A stretch of DNA of 64,000 nt from Streptomyces sp. TRM68416 (GCF_014596915.1 NZ_JACVWU010000005.1:62001-126000); one strand, 5' to 3'; positions 24,470 to 33,597 are shown, counted from the stretch's first letter. Translations and numbers: made by a program. Notes: generated by a model from the sequence alone, not told the origin.

Positions 24470-25039
24470 ATGGTCAGGATGAGTGCAGAGGAGCGACGTG
24501 AGAGCGTCATTCGCGCGGCGATGAGCGAGTTCGCCCGCGGTGGCTATCACGGCACGTCGACGGAGGCGATCGCCAAGCGGGTCGGCGTCTCGCAGCCGTA
24601 TCTCTTCCGGCTCTTCCCGGGCAAGAAGGCGATCTTCCTGGCGGCGGCGACGCGGTGCGTCGAGGACACCATCCGCACGTTCGAGGAGGCCTCCGAGGGG
24701 CTGCGGGGCGAAGAGGCCCTGCATGCCATGGCGAACGCGTACACCAAGGTCATCGCGGAGCGTCCCGAGATGATGCTCCTGCAGATGCAGATGTACGTCG
24801 CCGTGGGGGCCGCCGAGGCGGAGGGGGACAGTGAGTTCGGGGCGGCGGTGCGCGAAGGCTGGATGCGGTTGTGGGACACCGTTCATCTGCCGCTGGGTGC
24901 CGACGTCAACGAGACGACGACGTTCATGGCGTACGGGATGCTCGTCAACTGTCTGGTCGCCATGGGATTTCCGCCCGAGCACCGGGTGCGGGAAGGGCTC
25001 TACCCGTCCGCCCGCACCAAGGGGCGGCTCGAACACTAA
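24470..25039 (+). CDS. TetR-family regulator of the adjacent efflux gene
   Basis: A 189-residue regulator with N-terminal HTH RRESVIRAAMSEFARGGYHGTSTEAIAKRVGVSQPYLFRLFPGKKAIFLAA (about 9-58). The C-terminal helical domain is unassigned. The ATG at 24470 is chosen because it is placed just after the operator; one three codons later is possible. Identical inverted repeats in front of this gene and of the MFS gene show likely autoregulation and repression of the efflux pump. Confidence 0.92.
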   Translation: MVRMSAEERRESVIRAAMSEFARGGYHGTSTEAIAKRVGVSQPYLFRLFPGKKAIFLAAATRCVEDTIRTFEEASEGLRGEEALHAMANAYTKVIAERPEMMLLQMQMYVAVGAAEAEGDSEFGAAVREGWMRLWDTVHLPLGADVNETTTFMAYGMLVNCLVAMGFPPEHRVREGLYPSARTKGRLEH

Positions 25040-25097
25040 GTCGAGACGAGGCGAGTCGAGGAGAGGCGTTTCCGGCGCCTTTTCATGATCGTTGAAG

Positions 25098-25117
25098 TTA
25101 GTCATCAATAACTAACC
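25098..25117. promoter_or_regulatory. Operator of the TetR/MFS system, copy 2
   Basis: GTTAGT and ACTAAC separated by eight bases, as at 24441-24460 but with a different spacer. It lies 29 bp before the MFS start codon, where repressor binding would block transcription. Confidence 0.8.
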
Positions 25118-25146
25118 ACAGCTCGTGAGCACCCTCTGGGGGAGAG

Positions 25147-26586
25147 ATGTCACAGCAGACCGCAGCACGTGGAAGGGCCGTGTGGGCCCTCGTCATCACC
25201 AGTGTCGCCGGGTTCATGGCGGCCCTCGACAACCTCGTCGTCACCACCGCACTGCCCTCCATCCGCGATGACCTGGGCGGGGCGCTGCACGACCTGGAAT
25301 GGACGGTGAGCGCGTACACGCTCACCTTCGCCGTCCTGCTGATGTTCGGCGCGGCGCTCGGCGACCGCTTCGGGCGTCGGCGGCTCTTCCTCGTCGGGAT
25401 CACGATCTTCACCGGCGCGTCCGCCGCGGCAGCCCTGGCGCCCGGCATCGACGCCCTGATCGCCGCCCGCGCGGTCCAGGGCGTCGGCGCGGCGATCATG
25501 ATGCCGCTGACGCTGACCCTCCTGACGGCGGCCGTGCCCGCCGCCAAGCGTGGCTTGGTCTACGGCATCTGGGGCGCCGTGACGGGGCTCGCCGTGGCCT
25601 CCGGGCCGCTCATCGGCGGCAGCCTCACCGAGCACATCTCCTGGCAGTGGATCTTCTGGCTGAACGTTCCGCTCGGCCTGGTCCTGCTCCCGCTCGCCCG
25701 TCTGCGCCTGGCCGAGTCCTACGGCACCGGCGCCCCGCTCGACGTCCCCGGCACCCTGCTCGCCAGCGGCGGCCTCTTCGGCATCGTCTACGGCCTGGTC
25801 CGCGGGCCCGCCGACGGCTGGACCGCGCCCCTCGTCCTGACCGGCCTGCTCGCCGGGGCCGCGCTTTTGGCCGGATTCGTCCTCTACGGCACGCGCGCCA
25901 AGAACCCCATGCTGCCCATGCGGCTCTTCCGCTCCCGCGCCTTCTCCGGGATCAACGCCGCCAGCATGCTGATGTTCCTCGGCATGTTCGGCTCGATCTT
26001 CCTGCTCAGCCAGTACATGCAGGGCGTGCTCGGCTACTCGCCCACCGAGGCGGGCCTGCGGATGCTTCCCTGGACCGGCATGCCCATGCTGGTCGCGCCG
26101 ATCGCCGGCATGCTCGCCGACCGGATCGGCGGCCGCCCGGTCGTGGCCACCGGCCTCTTTCTCCAGGCCGCGGGCCTTGGCTACCTGGCCTACGTCCTCA
26201 CCACGGACGCCTCCTACGGCATCCAGCTGCCCGGACTGGTCATCAGCGGCATCGGCATGGCCCTGTTCTTCGCCCCGGCCTCCGCTGTGGTGATGTCCAG
26301 CGTCCGGGCCGCCGAGCAGGGCATCGCCTCCGGCGCCAACAACGCCCTGCGCGAGATCGGCGGCGCACTCGGCATCGCGATCATGTCGTCGATCTTCGCG
26401 GCCCAGGGCGGCTACGAGACCGGCCAGACCTTCGTCGACGGACTGCGCCCCGCCCTGATGACCGGCGCCGCGCTGGTCGCCCTCGCCGGAGTCGCGGCCC
26501 TGTGCATCCCGGGCCGGCGGAAACCCGAGAGCGGCACCGAACAACCGGCACCCCACGCGCGCGTGCTGGAAACCGCAGGCCACTGA
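25147..26586 (+). CDS. MFS efflux transporter, DHA2 (14-helix) type
   Basis: A 479-residue membrane transporter. Family motifs are present: LDNLVVTTALPSIRDDLGG (motif D1 region), GDRFGRRRLFLVG (motif A), ARAVQGVGAAIMMPLTL (motif B) and GAVTGLAVASGPLIGGSLTEHISWQWIFWLNVPLG (motif C), the EmrB/QacA pattern of drug:proton antiporters. About fourteen spans. The ligand and exported compound are unknown. It is followed after 14 bp by a DUF3291 gene, likely co-transcribed. Confidence 0.9.
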   Translation: MSQQTAARGRAVWALVITSVAGFMAALDNLVVTTALPSIRDDLGGALHDLEWTVSAYTLTFAVLLMFGAALGDRFGRRRLFLVGITIFTGASAAAALAPGIDALIAARAVQGVGAAIMMPLTLTLLTAAVPAAKRGLVYGIWGAVTGLAVASGPLIGGSLTEHISWQWIFWLNVPLGLVLLPLARLRLAESYGTGAPLDVPGTLLASGGLFGIVYGLVRGPADGWTAPLVLTGLLAGAALLAGFVLYGTRAKNPMLPMRLFRSRAFSGINAASMLMFLGMFGSIFLLSQYMQGVLGYSPTEAGLRMLPWTGMPMLVAPIAGMLADRIGGRPVVATGLFLQAAGLGYLAYVLTTDASYGIQLPGLVISGIGMALFFAPASAVVMSSVRAAEQGIASGANNALREIGGALGIAIMSSIFAAQGGYETGQTFVDGLRPALMTGAALVALAGVAALCIPGRRKPESGTEQPAPHARVLETAGH

Positions 26587-26600
26587 GGAGGACACAGATC

Positions 26601-26981
26601 ATGCCCACGCTTCCCTGGACCGTTCCGAACACCCCGCCGGCCGGTGTCGAGGTGCACGTCTTCGCCTCGCGCTTCGAGACCCGCACCCTGTGGGGCGCCC
26701 TGAAGTTCTTCCTCCGCACGCCCGGAGTGTGGCGGCAGGTCAGCCGGGCGCCCGGCGCCTACGGGGCCACCCTCAAGGCGCAGCCCCTGCGGCGGACCTT
26801 CTGGACCCTGTCCGCCTGGGAGTCGCCGCAGGCGCTCCGCGCGTTCGCCCGCTCCGGCCCCCACGCCCCGACCGCCCGGGGCCTCGCCCCGCAGATGAAG
26901 GACGCGAAGTTCGTCACCTGGACGGCGAAGAGCGAGGAACTCCCGCTCGACTGGGCCGAGGCCACCCGCCGCCTGAGCTGA
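26601..26981 (+). CDS. DUF3291-like / antibiotic-monooxygenase-fold protein
   Basis: A 126-residue protein. The pattern VEVHVFASRFETRTLWGALKFFLRTPGVWRQVSRAPGAYGATLKAQPLRRTFWTLSAWESPQALRAFARSGPH fits the DUF3291 family, a ferredoxin-like (ABM-type) fold related to spheroidene monooxygenase. No cofactor residues can be assigned. It follows the efflux gene closely and precedes a terminator, so it forms one unit with it; a role in modifying or binding the exported compound is a guess. GAGGA ribosome site before the ATG. Confidence 0.72.
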   Translation: MPTLPWTVPNTPPAGVEVHVFASRFETRTLWGALKFFLRTPGVWRQVSRAPGAYGATLKAQPLRRTFWTLSAWESPQALRAFARSGPHAPTARGLAPQMKDAKFVTWTAKSEELPLDWAEATRRLS

Positions 26982-27000
26982 GCCCGGACGACGTACGGAC

Positions 27001-27028
27001 ACGGCCCCGCCCGGAACGGCGGGGCCGT
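27001..27028 (+). terminator. Terminator of the efflux unit
   Basis: ACGGCCCCGCC pairs perfectly with GGCGGGGCCGT around a six-base loop, followed by TCTCGT. It lies 19 bp after the DUF3291 stop and just upstream of murB. Confidence 0.8.
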
Positions 27029-27046
27029 TCTCGTACCCTTGAGCCC

Positions 27047-28102
27047 GTGCAGGAACTCCACGACGCCCCCCTCGCCCCGCTGACCACCTTCCGGCTGGGC
27101 GGCCCGGCCACCCGGCTGGTCACCGCCACCACCGACGCCGAGGTGATCGCCGCCGTCCGCGAGGCCGACGCCGCCGGCACGCCCCTGCTGCTCATCGGCG
27201 GCGGCTCCAACCTGGTCATCGGCGACAAGGGCTTCGCCGGAACCGCGCTCGTCGTCGCCACCAAGGGCTTCGAACTCGTCGGCACCCGGCTGGAACTGGC
27301 CGCCGGCGAGGTGTGGACCGACGCCGTCGCCCGCACCGTCGAGGCCGGACTCGCCGGCATCGAGTGCCTGGCCGGCATCCCCGGCTCGGCCGGCGCGACC
27401 CCGATCCAGAACGTCGGGGCGTACGGCCAGGAGGTCTCCTCGACGATCACCGAGGTCATCGCCTACGACCGGCACTCCGGCCAGACCGTCACGCTCACGA
27501 ACGACGAATGCGCGTTCACCTACCGCCACAGCCGCTTCAAGGCCCACCCCGAGCGGTACGTCGTCCTGCGCGTCCGCTTCGAGCTGGAGGACGCCGACGG
27601 GCTGTCCGGGCCGGTCAAGTACGCCGAGACGGCCCGCGCCCTCGGCGTCGAACCCGGCGACCGCGTGCCGCTGGCCGCCGCCCGCGAGACCGTGCTGAAG
27701 CTGCGCGCGGGCAAGGGCATGGTCCTCGACCCCGAGGACCACGACACCTGGTCGGCCGGGTCGTTCTTCACCAACCCGATCCTCACCGAGCCGCAGTTCG
27801 CCGCCTTCCGCGCGCGCGTGCGCGAGCGGCTCGGCGACGGCGTGGAACCCCCCGCCTACCCGGCGGGGGAGGGGCACACCAAGACCTCCGCCGCCTGGCT
27901 GATCGACAAGGCGGGCTTCACCAAGGGCTACGGCACCGGCCCGGCCCGCATCTCCACCAAGCACACCCTCGCCCTCACCAACCGCGGCGGGGCGACCACC
28001 GAGGACCTGCTCGCCCTGGCCCGCGAAGTCGTCGCCGGCGTCCACGACGCGTTCGGGATCACCCTCGTCAACGAGCCGGTGACGGTCGGCGTCAGCCTGT
28101 AA
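27047..28102 (+). CDS. murB: UDP-N-acetylenolpyruvoylglucosamine reductase
   Basis: A 351-residue flavoenzyme of peptidoglycan synthesis: it reduces UDP-GlcNAc-enolpyruvate to UDP-MurNAc with NADPH. FAD-site segments LIGGGSNLVIGD (49-60) and GIPGSAGATPIQNVGAYGQEV are present. Catalytic residues are visible: Arg160 in YRHSRF, the proton donor Ser239 in SAGSFFTNP, and Glu345 in VNEPVTVG. The Tyr-loop and split-loop pattern is that of type I MurB. GTG start at 27047; a TACCCT hexamer ends seven bases upstream with no ribosome site, so a leaderless mRNA is possible. It converges on the deaminase gene with a 17-bp gap. Confidence 0.95.
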   Translation: MQELHDAPLAPLTTFRLGGPATRLVTATTDAEVIAAVREADAAGTPLLLIGGGSNLVIGDKGFAGTALVVATKGFELVGTRLELAAGEVWTDAVARTVEAGLAGIECLAGIPGSAGATPIQNVGAYGQEVSSTITEVIAYDRHSGQTVTLTNDECAFTYRHSRFKAHPERYVVLRVRFELEDADGLSGPVKYAETARALGVEPGDRVPLAAARETVLKLRAGKGMVLDPEDHDTWSAGSFFTNPILTEPQFAAFRARVRERLGDGVEPPAYPAGEGHTKTSAAWLIDKAGFTKGYGTGPARISTKHTLALTNRGGATTEDLLALAREVVAGVHDAFGITLVNEPVTVGVSL

Positions 28103-28119
28103 GGCCTTCCGGCTCCCCC

Positions 28120-29151
28120 TCAGCCCGCCAGCCAGGCGTCCACACCCGCCAGCAGCTTCGCCTTCTCCTCCTCCGGCGCCGCCGACGCCCGTACCGACTG
28201 GCGGGCCAGCTCCGCCAGCTCCTGGTCGGTGAAGGCGTGGTGCCGGCGGGCGATCTCGTACTGGGCGGCCAGGCGGGAGCCGAAGAGGAGGGGGTCGTCG
28301 GCGCCCAGGGCCATCGGGACGCCCGCCTCGAACAGCGTCCGCAAGGGGACGTCCTCGGGCTTCTCGTAGACCCCCAGGGCCACGTTGGACGCCGGGCAGA
28401 CCTCGCACGTCACCTGCCGGTCGGCCAGCCGCCGCAGCAGCCACGGGTCCTCCGCCGCCCGCACACCGTGCCCGATCCGGCCTGCGTGCAGGTCGTCCAG
28501 GCAGTCCCGGACCGAGGCCGGGCCGGCCAGCTCGCCGCCGTGCGGAGCGGAGAGCAGACCGCCCTCCCGCGCGATGTGGAACGCCCGGTCGAAGTCCCGG
28601 GCCATGCCCCGCCGCTCGTCGTTGGAGAGGCCGAAGCCGATCACACCCCGGTCCGCGTACCGCACCGCCAGCCGGGCCAGCGTGCGCGCGTCCAGAGGGT
28701 GCCTCATACGGTTCGCGGCGACCAGCACCCGCATCCCCAGCCCGGTCTCCCGCGAGGTCGTCTCCACCGCGTCCAGGATGACCTCCAGGGCGGGGATCAG
28801 ACCGCCCAGCCGGGGAGCGTAGGACGTCGGATCCACCTGGATCTCCAGCCACCCGGAGCCGTCCCTCAGATCCTCCTCCGCCGCCTCCCGCACCAGCCGC
28901 TGGATGTCCTCCGGCTCCCTGAGACACGAGCGGGCCGCGTCGTACAGCCGCTGGAAGCGGAACCAGCCCCGCTCGTCCGTCGCCCGCAGCCGCGGCGGCT
29001 CCCCGCTCGTCAGGGCCTCGGTGAGCGCCTCGGGCAGGCGCACGCCGTACTTGTCGGCCAGTTCCAGGACGGTGCCGGGCCGCATCGACCCGGTGAAGTG
29101 CAGGTGCAGATGGGCCTTCGGCAGCTCAGAGACATCACGTACACGCTCCAT
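28120..29151 (-). CDS. Adenosine deaminase-family protein
   Basis: A 343-residue amidohydrolase of the adenosine deaminase family. Metal and catalytic motifs: KAHLHLHFTGSM with His16 and His18 as ligands, APHGGEL with the third His and catalytic Glu, GHGVRA, and ALGADDPLLF with the metal Asp. Where classic enzymes have HLDG or HLEG, this one has HFTG, so the Asp that contacts the nucleoside 5' hydroxyl is Thr; the substrate may differ from adenosine. ATG at 29151. Single minus-strand gene, 134 bp upstream of which lies the 3' end of the aminotransferase gene on the same strand. Confidence 0.88.
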   Translation of the reverse strand: MERVRDVSELPKAHLHLHFTGSMRPGTVLELADKYGVRLPEALTEALTSGEPPRLRATDERGWFRFQRLYDAARSCLREPEDIQRLVREAAEEDLRDGSGWLEIQVDPTSYAPRLGGLIPALEVILDAVETTSRETGLGMRVLVAANRMRHPLDARTLARLAVRYADRGVIGFGLSNDERRGMARDFDRAFHIAREGGLLSAPHGGELAGPASVRDCLDDLHAGRIGHGVRAAEDPWLLRRLADRQVTCEVCPASNVALGVYEKPEDVPLRTLFEAGVPMALGADDPLLFGSRLAAQYEIARRHHAFTDQELAELARQSVRASAAPEEEKAKLLAGVDAWLAG

Positions 29152-29241
29152 CCCAGGATCCTGCCGTACGCCCCTGCCGTCCCGGTAGCGCTTTCCCCGT
29201 TCGTGGTCTTGCTCGCACAAAGAAACACCCGCACAAAGAAA

Positions 29242-29275
29242 CAGGGGCACCCACCGATACCGGTGAGTGCCCCTG
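29242..29275 (-). terminator. Terminator of the aminotransferase gene
   Basis: CAGGGGCAC and GTGCCCCTG form a nine-bp stem with inner partial pairing, ten bases beyond the stop on the minus strand. A direct repeat GCACAAAGAAACA (twice, 29215-29243) flanks it and gives an T-rich tail when read on the minus strand. Confidence 0.75.
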
Positions 29276-29285
29276 AACGGGGACG

Positions 29286-30512
29286 TCAGTCCCGCGCCTC
29301 CGCCAGCAGCTTCTGGATGCGCGAGACGCCCTCGACGAGGTCCTCGTCGCCGAGCGCGTACGACAGCCGCAGATAGCCGGGCGTGCCGAAGGCCTCACCG
29401 GGTACGACCGCGACCTCGGCCTCCTCCAGGATCAGCGCGGCCAGCTCGACGCTGTCCTGCGGACGCTTGCCGCGGATCTCCTTGCCGAGCAGGCCCTTCA
29501 CCGACGGGTACGCGTAGAACGCGCCCTCGGGCTCCGGGCAGACCACGCCGTCGATCTCGTTGAGCATCCGCACGATGGTCTTGCGCCGGCGGTCGAAGGC
29601 CTCGCGCATCGTCGCCACGGCGTCGAGGTTGCCCGACACCGCGGCCAGCGCCGCCACCTGGGCCACGTTGGACACGTTCGACGTGGCGTGCGACTGGAGG
29701 TTGGTCGCGGCCTTGACCACGTCCTTCGGGCCGATGATCCAGCCGACCCGCCAGCCCGTCATCGCGTACGTCTTGGCGACGCCGTTGACCACGATGCACT
29801 TGTCGCGCAGCTCCGGCAGGATCGCGGGCAGCGACACCGAGGTCGCGTCGCCGTAGACCAGGTGCTCGTAGATCTCGTCCGTCAGCACCCACAGACCGTG
29901 CTCGACCGCCCAGCGGCCGATCGCCTCGGTCTCGGCCTCGCTGTAGACGGCGCCGGTCGGGTTCGACGGCGACACGAACAGGACGACCTTCGTCTTCTCC
30001 GTGCGGGCCGCCTCCAGCTGCTCCACGGAGACGCGGTAGCCGGTCGTCTCGTCCGCGACGACCTCCACCGGGACACCGCCGGCCAGCCGGATCGACTCCG
30101 GGTACGTCGTCCAGTACGGGGCCGGGACGATGACCTCGTCACCCGGGTCGAGGATCGCGGCGAACGCCTCGTAGATGGCCTGCTTGCCGCCGTTGGTCAC
30201 CAGGACCTGCGACGCGTCGACCTCGTAGCCGGAGTCGCGCAGCGTCTTCGCGGCGATCGCGGCCTTGAGCTCGGGCAGGCCGCCGGCCGGCGTGTAGCGG
30301 TGGTACTTCGGGTTCGAGCAGGCCTCGACGGCCGCCTGCACGATGTAGTCCGGGGTCGGGAAGTCGGGCTCGCCGGCGCCGAAGCCGATCACCGGACGCC
30401 CGGCGGCCTTGAGGGCCTTGGCCTTGGCGTCCACGGCGAGGGTGGCGGACTCGGAGATCGCGCCGACTCGGGCGGAGACCCGGCGCTCGGTGGGAGGGGT
30501 TGCAGCGCTCAT
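29286..30512 (-). CDS. Aspartate-type aminotransferase (PLP fold type I)
   Basis: A 408-residue pyridoxal-phosphate enzyme, class I/II, AspAT subgroup Ib by sequence feel. Substrate-loop segment [36 protein letters not shown] with Asn184, [11 protein letters not shown] with Asp212 and Tyr215, and the Schiff-base Lys247 in [16 protein letters not shown]. The C-terminal Arg that binds the alpha-carboxylate is in YLRLSYA. It transfers the amino group between aspartate (or a similar acid) and 2-oxoglutarate. It diverges from tRNA-Trp and secE, a conserved Streptomyces arrangement. Confidence 0.92.
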   Translation of the reverse strand: MSAATPPTERRVSARVGAISESATLAVDAKAKALKAAGRPVIGFGAGEPDFPTPDYIVQAAVEACSNPKYHRYTPAGGLPELKAAIAAKTLRDSGYEVDASQVLVTNGGKQAIYEAFAAILDPGDEVIVPAPYWTTYPESIRLAGGVPVEVVADETTGYRVSVEQLEAARTEKTKVVLFVSPSNPTGAVYSEAETEAIGRWAVEHGLWVLTDEIYEHLVYGDATSVSLPAILPELRDKCIVVNGVAKTYAMTGWRVGWIIGPKDVVKAATNLQSHATSNVSNVAQVAALAAVSGNLDAVATMREAFDRRRKTIVRMLNEIDGVVCPEPEGAFYAYPSVKGLLGKEIRGKRPQDSVELAALILEEAEVAVVPGEAFGTPGYLRLSYALGDEDLVEGVSRIQKLLAEARD

Positions 30513-30646
30513 GAGCCCATCGTTTCAGACCGGAAATCCGCCCGGCACGCGGGTTTCACAGACCGAACCGGGGCTGAACAACCGTCCGGATTCCCCCGCC
30601 ACGCTGGGCGATCTTCCGGATCCAACGTCCCTACGGGCACTTTCTG

Positions 30647-30676
30647 TTCGACGGGGCGCCGCGGACCACGTACACT
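30647..30676 (+). promoter_or_regulatory. Candidate promoter for tRNA-Trp/secE
   Basis: TTCGAC and TACACT separated by 18 bp, about 85 bp before tRNA-Trp. The -10 is good and the -35 weak. Confidence 0.4.
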
Positions 30677-30760
30677 CTCACCTCGTTGGCCTTCAACGGC
30701 CGCACTCCTACGGTGCACACCGAGCACCCGTCCGGATGCGGTACGTTGGTGGACATACAA

Positions 30761-30833
30761 AGGGTCGTAGCTCAATTGGTAGAGCACTGGTCTCCAAAAC
30801 CAGCGGTTGGGGGTTCAAGTCCCTCCGGCCCTG
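30761..30833 (+). tRNA. tRNA-Trp (CCA)
   Basis: A 73-nt tRNA: acceptor AGGGTCG/CGGCCCT (one G-T pair), anticodon arm CTGGT-CTCCAAA-ACCAG with anticodon CCA, T arm with GGGGGTTCAAGTCCCTC, discriminator G. The 3' CCA is not encoded. Placement just before secE is conserved across actinobacteria. Confidence 0.97.
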
Positions 30834-30941
30834 CTACACACACCTTCGCCAGGATGTGTGCGCATGTACGTACAGGAATGCACCGCCGTGCGGCTCAGAC
30901 CGGGCGCGGCACGGCCACGACCCGGAATCAGGTGAGGACGA

Positions 30942-31226
30942 GTGACGGACGCCGTGGGCTCCATCGACATGCCTGATGCCGAAAACGAGGCGGCGGATTC
31001 GAAGAAGACCCGCAAGGGCGGTAAGCGTGCCAAGAAGGGCCCGCTGAAGCGCCTTGCCCTCTTCTATCGCCAGATCGTCGCCGAACTGCGCAAGGTCGTC
31101 TGGCCCACGCGCAACCAGCTGACGACGTACACGACCGTAGTGATCATCTTCGTCGTCATCATGATCGGTCTGGTGACCGTGATTGACTATGGGCTCGACC
31201 ACGCCGCCAAGTACGTTTTCGGCTGA
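30942..31226 (+). CDS. secE: Preprotein translocase subunit SecE
   Basis: A 94-residue single-span SecE of the short actinobacterial type. The hydrophilic Lys-rich head (residues 20-40) is followed by FYRQIVAELRKVVWPTRNQLTTYTTVVIIFVVIMIGLVTVIDYGLDHAAKYVFG, which holds the conserved amphipathic helix with VVWPTR and the membrane anchor. It stabilises SecY in the protein-export channel. GTG start at 30942 with GTGAGGACG upstream. A terminator-like hairpin separates it from nusG. Confidence 0.95.
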   Translation: MTDAVGSIDMPDAENEAADSKKTRKGGKRAKKGPLKRLALFYRQIVAELRKVVWPTRNQLTTYTTVVIIFVVIMIGLVTVIDYGLDHAAKYVFG

Positions 31227-31236
31227 GCCAAGAGCG

Positions 31237-31266
31237 AAGGGCGCCGCGGTTACCGGCGCCCCTTTT
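31237..31266 (+). terminator. Terminator-like hairpin between secE and nusG
   Basis: AAGGGCGCCG pairs with CGGCGCC(C)CTT with one bulged C and runs into TTTT, ten bases after the secE stop. It may reduce read-through to nusG. Confidence 0.65.
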
Positions 31267-31307
31267 CGCATGTTCCACCCCTATGTATCCAGGAAGAAGC
31301 AGCCACC

Positions 31308-32135
31308 GTGTCTGACCAGAACCTGAACGACGCCATCGAGCCCGACGAGACTGTCGAAGACGAGCTCGACATCGTCGAGGGCGCGGACGAGGACCTGGAC
31401 GAGGTCGAGGCTGCCGAGGAAGAGGCCGGTGAGCCCGCCGAGGAAGCCGCCCTGCACGTCGAGGACGAGGACGCGGCCGGGGACGCCGAGGAGGCGGAGG
31501 AGGAGCCGGCCGAGCCGGTGGACCCCATCGCCGCCCTGCGCGAGGAACTGCGGACCCTGCCCGGCGAGTGGTACGTCATCCACACGTACGCCGGCTACGA
31601 GAACCGCGTGAAGACCAACCTGGAGCAGCGCGCCGTCTCGCTGAACGTCGAGGACTACATCTTCCAGGCCGAGGTGCCGCAGGAAGAGGTCGTCCAGATC
31701 AAGAACGGCGACCGCAAGACCATCCGCCAGAACAAGCTCCCCGGCTACGTCCTGGTGCGCATGGACCTCACGAACGAGTCCTGGGGTGTCGTCCGCAACA
31801 CCCCCGGCGTCACCGGCTTCGTGGGCAACGCCTACGACCCGTACCCGCTGACCCTGGACGAGATCGTCAAGATGCTCGCCCCGGAGGCCGAGGAGAAGGC
31901 CGCCCGCGAGGCCGCCGAGGCCGAGGGCAAGCCGGCGCCGCAGCGCAAGGTCGAGGTCCAGGTGCTGGACTTCGAGGTCGGCGACTCGGTCACCGTCACC
32001 GACGGTCCCTTCGCCACCCTCCAGGCCACGATCAACGAGATCAACGCCGACTCCAAGAAGGTCAAGGGTCTGGTGGAGATCTTCGGGCGTGAGACGCCGG
32101 TCGAGCTGAGCTTCGACCAGATCCAGAAGAACTAG
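31308..32135 (+). CDS. nusG: Transcription termination/antitermination factor NusG
   Basis: A 275-residue NusG, longer than E. coli's 181. Residues 1-75 are an acidic extension (Glu, Asp and Ala rich) typical of Streptomyces. The NGN domain runs from [21 protein letters not shown] to GFVGNAY with GYVLVRMDL inside. The KOW domain is [55 protein letters not shown] at the end. An Ala/Glu-rich segment (about 192-212) links them. It binds RNA polymerase and couples it to Rho or the ribosome. GTG start at 31308. Followed by a strong terminator. Confidence 0.95.
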   Translation: MSDQNLNDAIEPDETVEDELDIVEGADEDLDEVEAAEEEAGEPAEEAALHVEDEDAAGDAEEAEEEPAEPVDPIAALREELRTLPGEWYVIHTYAGYENRVKTNLEQRAVSLNVEDYIFQAEVPQEEVVQIKNGDRKTIRQNKLPGYVLVRMDLTNESWGVVRNTPGVTGFVGNAYDPYPLTLDEIVKMLAPEAEEKAAREAAEAEGKPAPQRKVEVQVLDFEVGDSVTVTDGPFATLQATINEINADSKKVKGLVEIFGRETPVELSFDQIQKN

Positions 32136-32159
32136 TCCTTCTGGAGCAAATGCTTCCGC

Positions 32160-32205
32160 GCAGGTCAGGCAACGTGCGAGCGTCCGCCTGACCTGCTCGG
32201 TTTTT
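32160..32205 (+). terminator. Intrinsic terminator after nusG
   Basis: GCAGGTCAGGC and GCCTGACCTGC form an 11-bp stem with a 15-nt loop, followed by TCGGTTTTT: a classic rho-independent terminator, rare in so GC-rich a genome. Confidence 0.88.
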
Positions 32206-32231
32206 GGCCGCACACCTATACCCGCTATCGT
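32204..32231 (+). promoter_or_regulatory. Candidate rplK promoter
   Basis: TTGGCC and TATCGT with 16-bp spacing; the -35 overlaps the T-run of the nusG terminator. It would give an rplK leader of about 65 nt, long enough for an L1-binding site. Confidence 0.45.
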
Positions 32232-32302
32232 TGTGCGGTATGCCTGCGTCCGGGTGGTCCCCGTATGCGGGCAGGACCCGAATCGAAAGGACCCGGAGAG
32301 CT

Positions 32303-32737
32303 ATGCCTCCCAAGAAGAAGAAGGTCACGGGGCTCATCAAGCTCCAGATCCAGGCCGGTGCCGCCAACCCGGCCCCGCCGGTCGGCCCCGCGCTGGGTCA
32401 GCACGGCGTCAACATCATGGAGTTCTGCAAGGCCTACAACGCCGCGACCGAGTCGCAGCGCGGTTGGGTCATCCCGGTGGAGATCACGGTCTACGAGGAC
32501 CGTTCCTTCACCTTCGTGACCAAGACTCCGCCGGCCGCCAAGATGATCCTCAAGGCCGCGGGCGTGGAGAAGGGCTCCGGCGAGCCGCACAAGACCAAGG
32601 TCGCCAAGATCACCGAGGCGCAGGTCCGCGAGATCGCCACCACCAAGATGCCCGACCTCAACGCCAACGACCTGGACGCCGCCGCGAAGATCATCGCCGG
32701 CACCGCCCGTTCCATGGGCATCACGGTCGAGGGCTGA
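32303..32737 (+). CDS. rplK: 50S ribosomal protein L11
   Basis: A 144-residue L11 of standard length: [46 protein letters not shown] at the N-terminus and the rRNA-binding C-terminal domain with [39 protein letters not shown]. It is part of the GTPase-associated centre, needed for the stringent response, and a site of thiostrepton action. Pro-rich loop PPVGPALGQ is intact. ATG at 32303 with GGAGAG upstream. Confidence 0.97.
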
Positions 32738-32812
32738 ACCCCAACCCCCCAGCAGTAGTGGCAGGGCCTGCTCGGCCCGGACCACGACTCCTACAGAACC
32801 CCAGGAGCAGTA

Positions 32813-33538
32813 GTGAGCAAGCGCAGCAAGTCTCTCCGCGCTGCGGACGCCAAGGTCGACCGGGAAAAGCTGTACGCCCCGCTCGAGGCCGTCCGTCTCG
32901 CCAAGGAGACCTCCACGACCAAGTTCGACGGCACCGTCGAGGTCGCCTTCCGTCTGGGTGTCGACCCGCGCAAGGCCGACCAGATGGTCCGTGGCACCGT
33001 GAACCTCCCGCACGGCACCGGTAAGACCGCCCGGGTCCTGGTCTTCGCGACCGGTGACCGTGCCGAGGCCGCTCGTGCCGCGGGCGCCGACATCGTCGGC
33101 GCCGACGAGCTCATCGACGAGGTGTCGAAGGGCCGTCTGGACTTCGACGCCGTCGTCGCCACCCCGGACCTCATGGGCAAGGTCGGCCGCCTCGGCCGCG
33201 TGCTCGGTCCCCGTGGTCTCATGCCGAACCCCAAGACCGGCACCGTGACCCCGGACGTCGCCAAGGCTGTCAACGACATCAAGGGCGGCAAGATCGAGTT
33301 CCGCGTCGACAAGCACTCGAACCTGCACTTCATCATCGGCAAGGTGTCGTTCGACGACAGCAAGCTGGTGGAGAACTACGGCGCGGCCCTGGAGGAGATC
33401 CTCCGTCTGAAGCCGTCCGCCGCCAAGGGTCGCTACATCAAGAAGGCCGCGATCAGCACCACGATCGGCCCCGGCATTCCGGTCGACCCCAACCGCACCC
33501 GCAACCTCCTCGTCGAGGAGGACCCGGCGGCGGTCTGA
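32813..33538 (+). CDS. rplA: 50S ribosomal protein L1
   Basis: A 241-residue L1 of normal length. Family segments: [35 protein letters not shown], the [18 protein letters not shown] signature and [24 protein letters not shown]. It forms the L1 stalk and usually represses its own operon by binding the mRNA leader. GTG start at 32813, 75 bp after rplK in the same operon; a 14-bp-stem terminator follows. Confidence 0.97.
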   Translation: MSKRSKSLRAADAKVDREKLYAPLEAVRLAKETSTTKFDGTVEVAFRLGVDPRKADQMVRGTVNLPHGTGKTARVLVFATGDRAEAARAAGADIVGADELIDEVSKGRLDFDAVVATPDLMGKVGRLGRVLGPRGLMPNPKTGTVTPDVAKAVNDIKGGKIEFRVDKHSNLHFIIGKVSFDDSKLVENYGAALEEILRLKPSAAKGRYIKKAAISTTIGPGIPVDPNRTRNLLVEEDPAAV

Positions 33539-33565
33539 GCTGACAGGGCTCACTGAAGTCGGCTA

Positions 33566-33597
33566 CGGGCCCCGCACCTTCCCAGGTGCGGGGCCCG
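33566..33597 (+). terminator. Terminator of rplK-rplA
   Basis: A perfect 14-bp stem, CGGGCCCCGCACCT with AGGTGCGGGGCCCG, around a TCCC loop, followed by TTCCTCTTTT. Confidence 0.9.
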
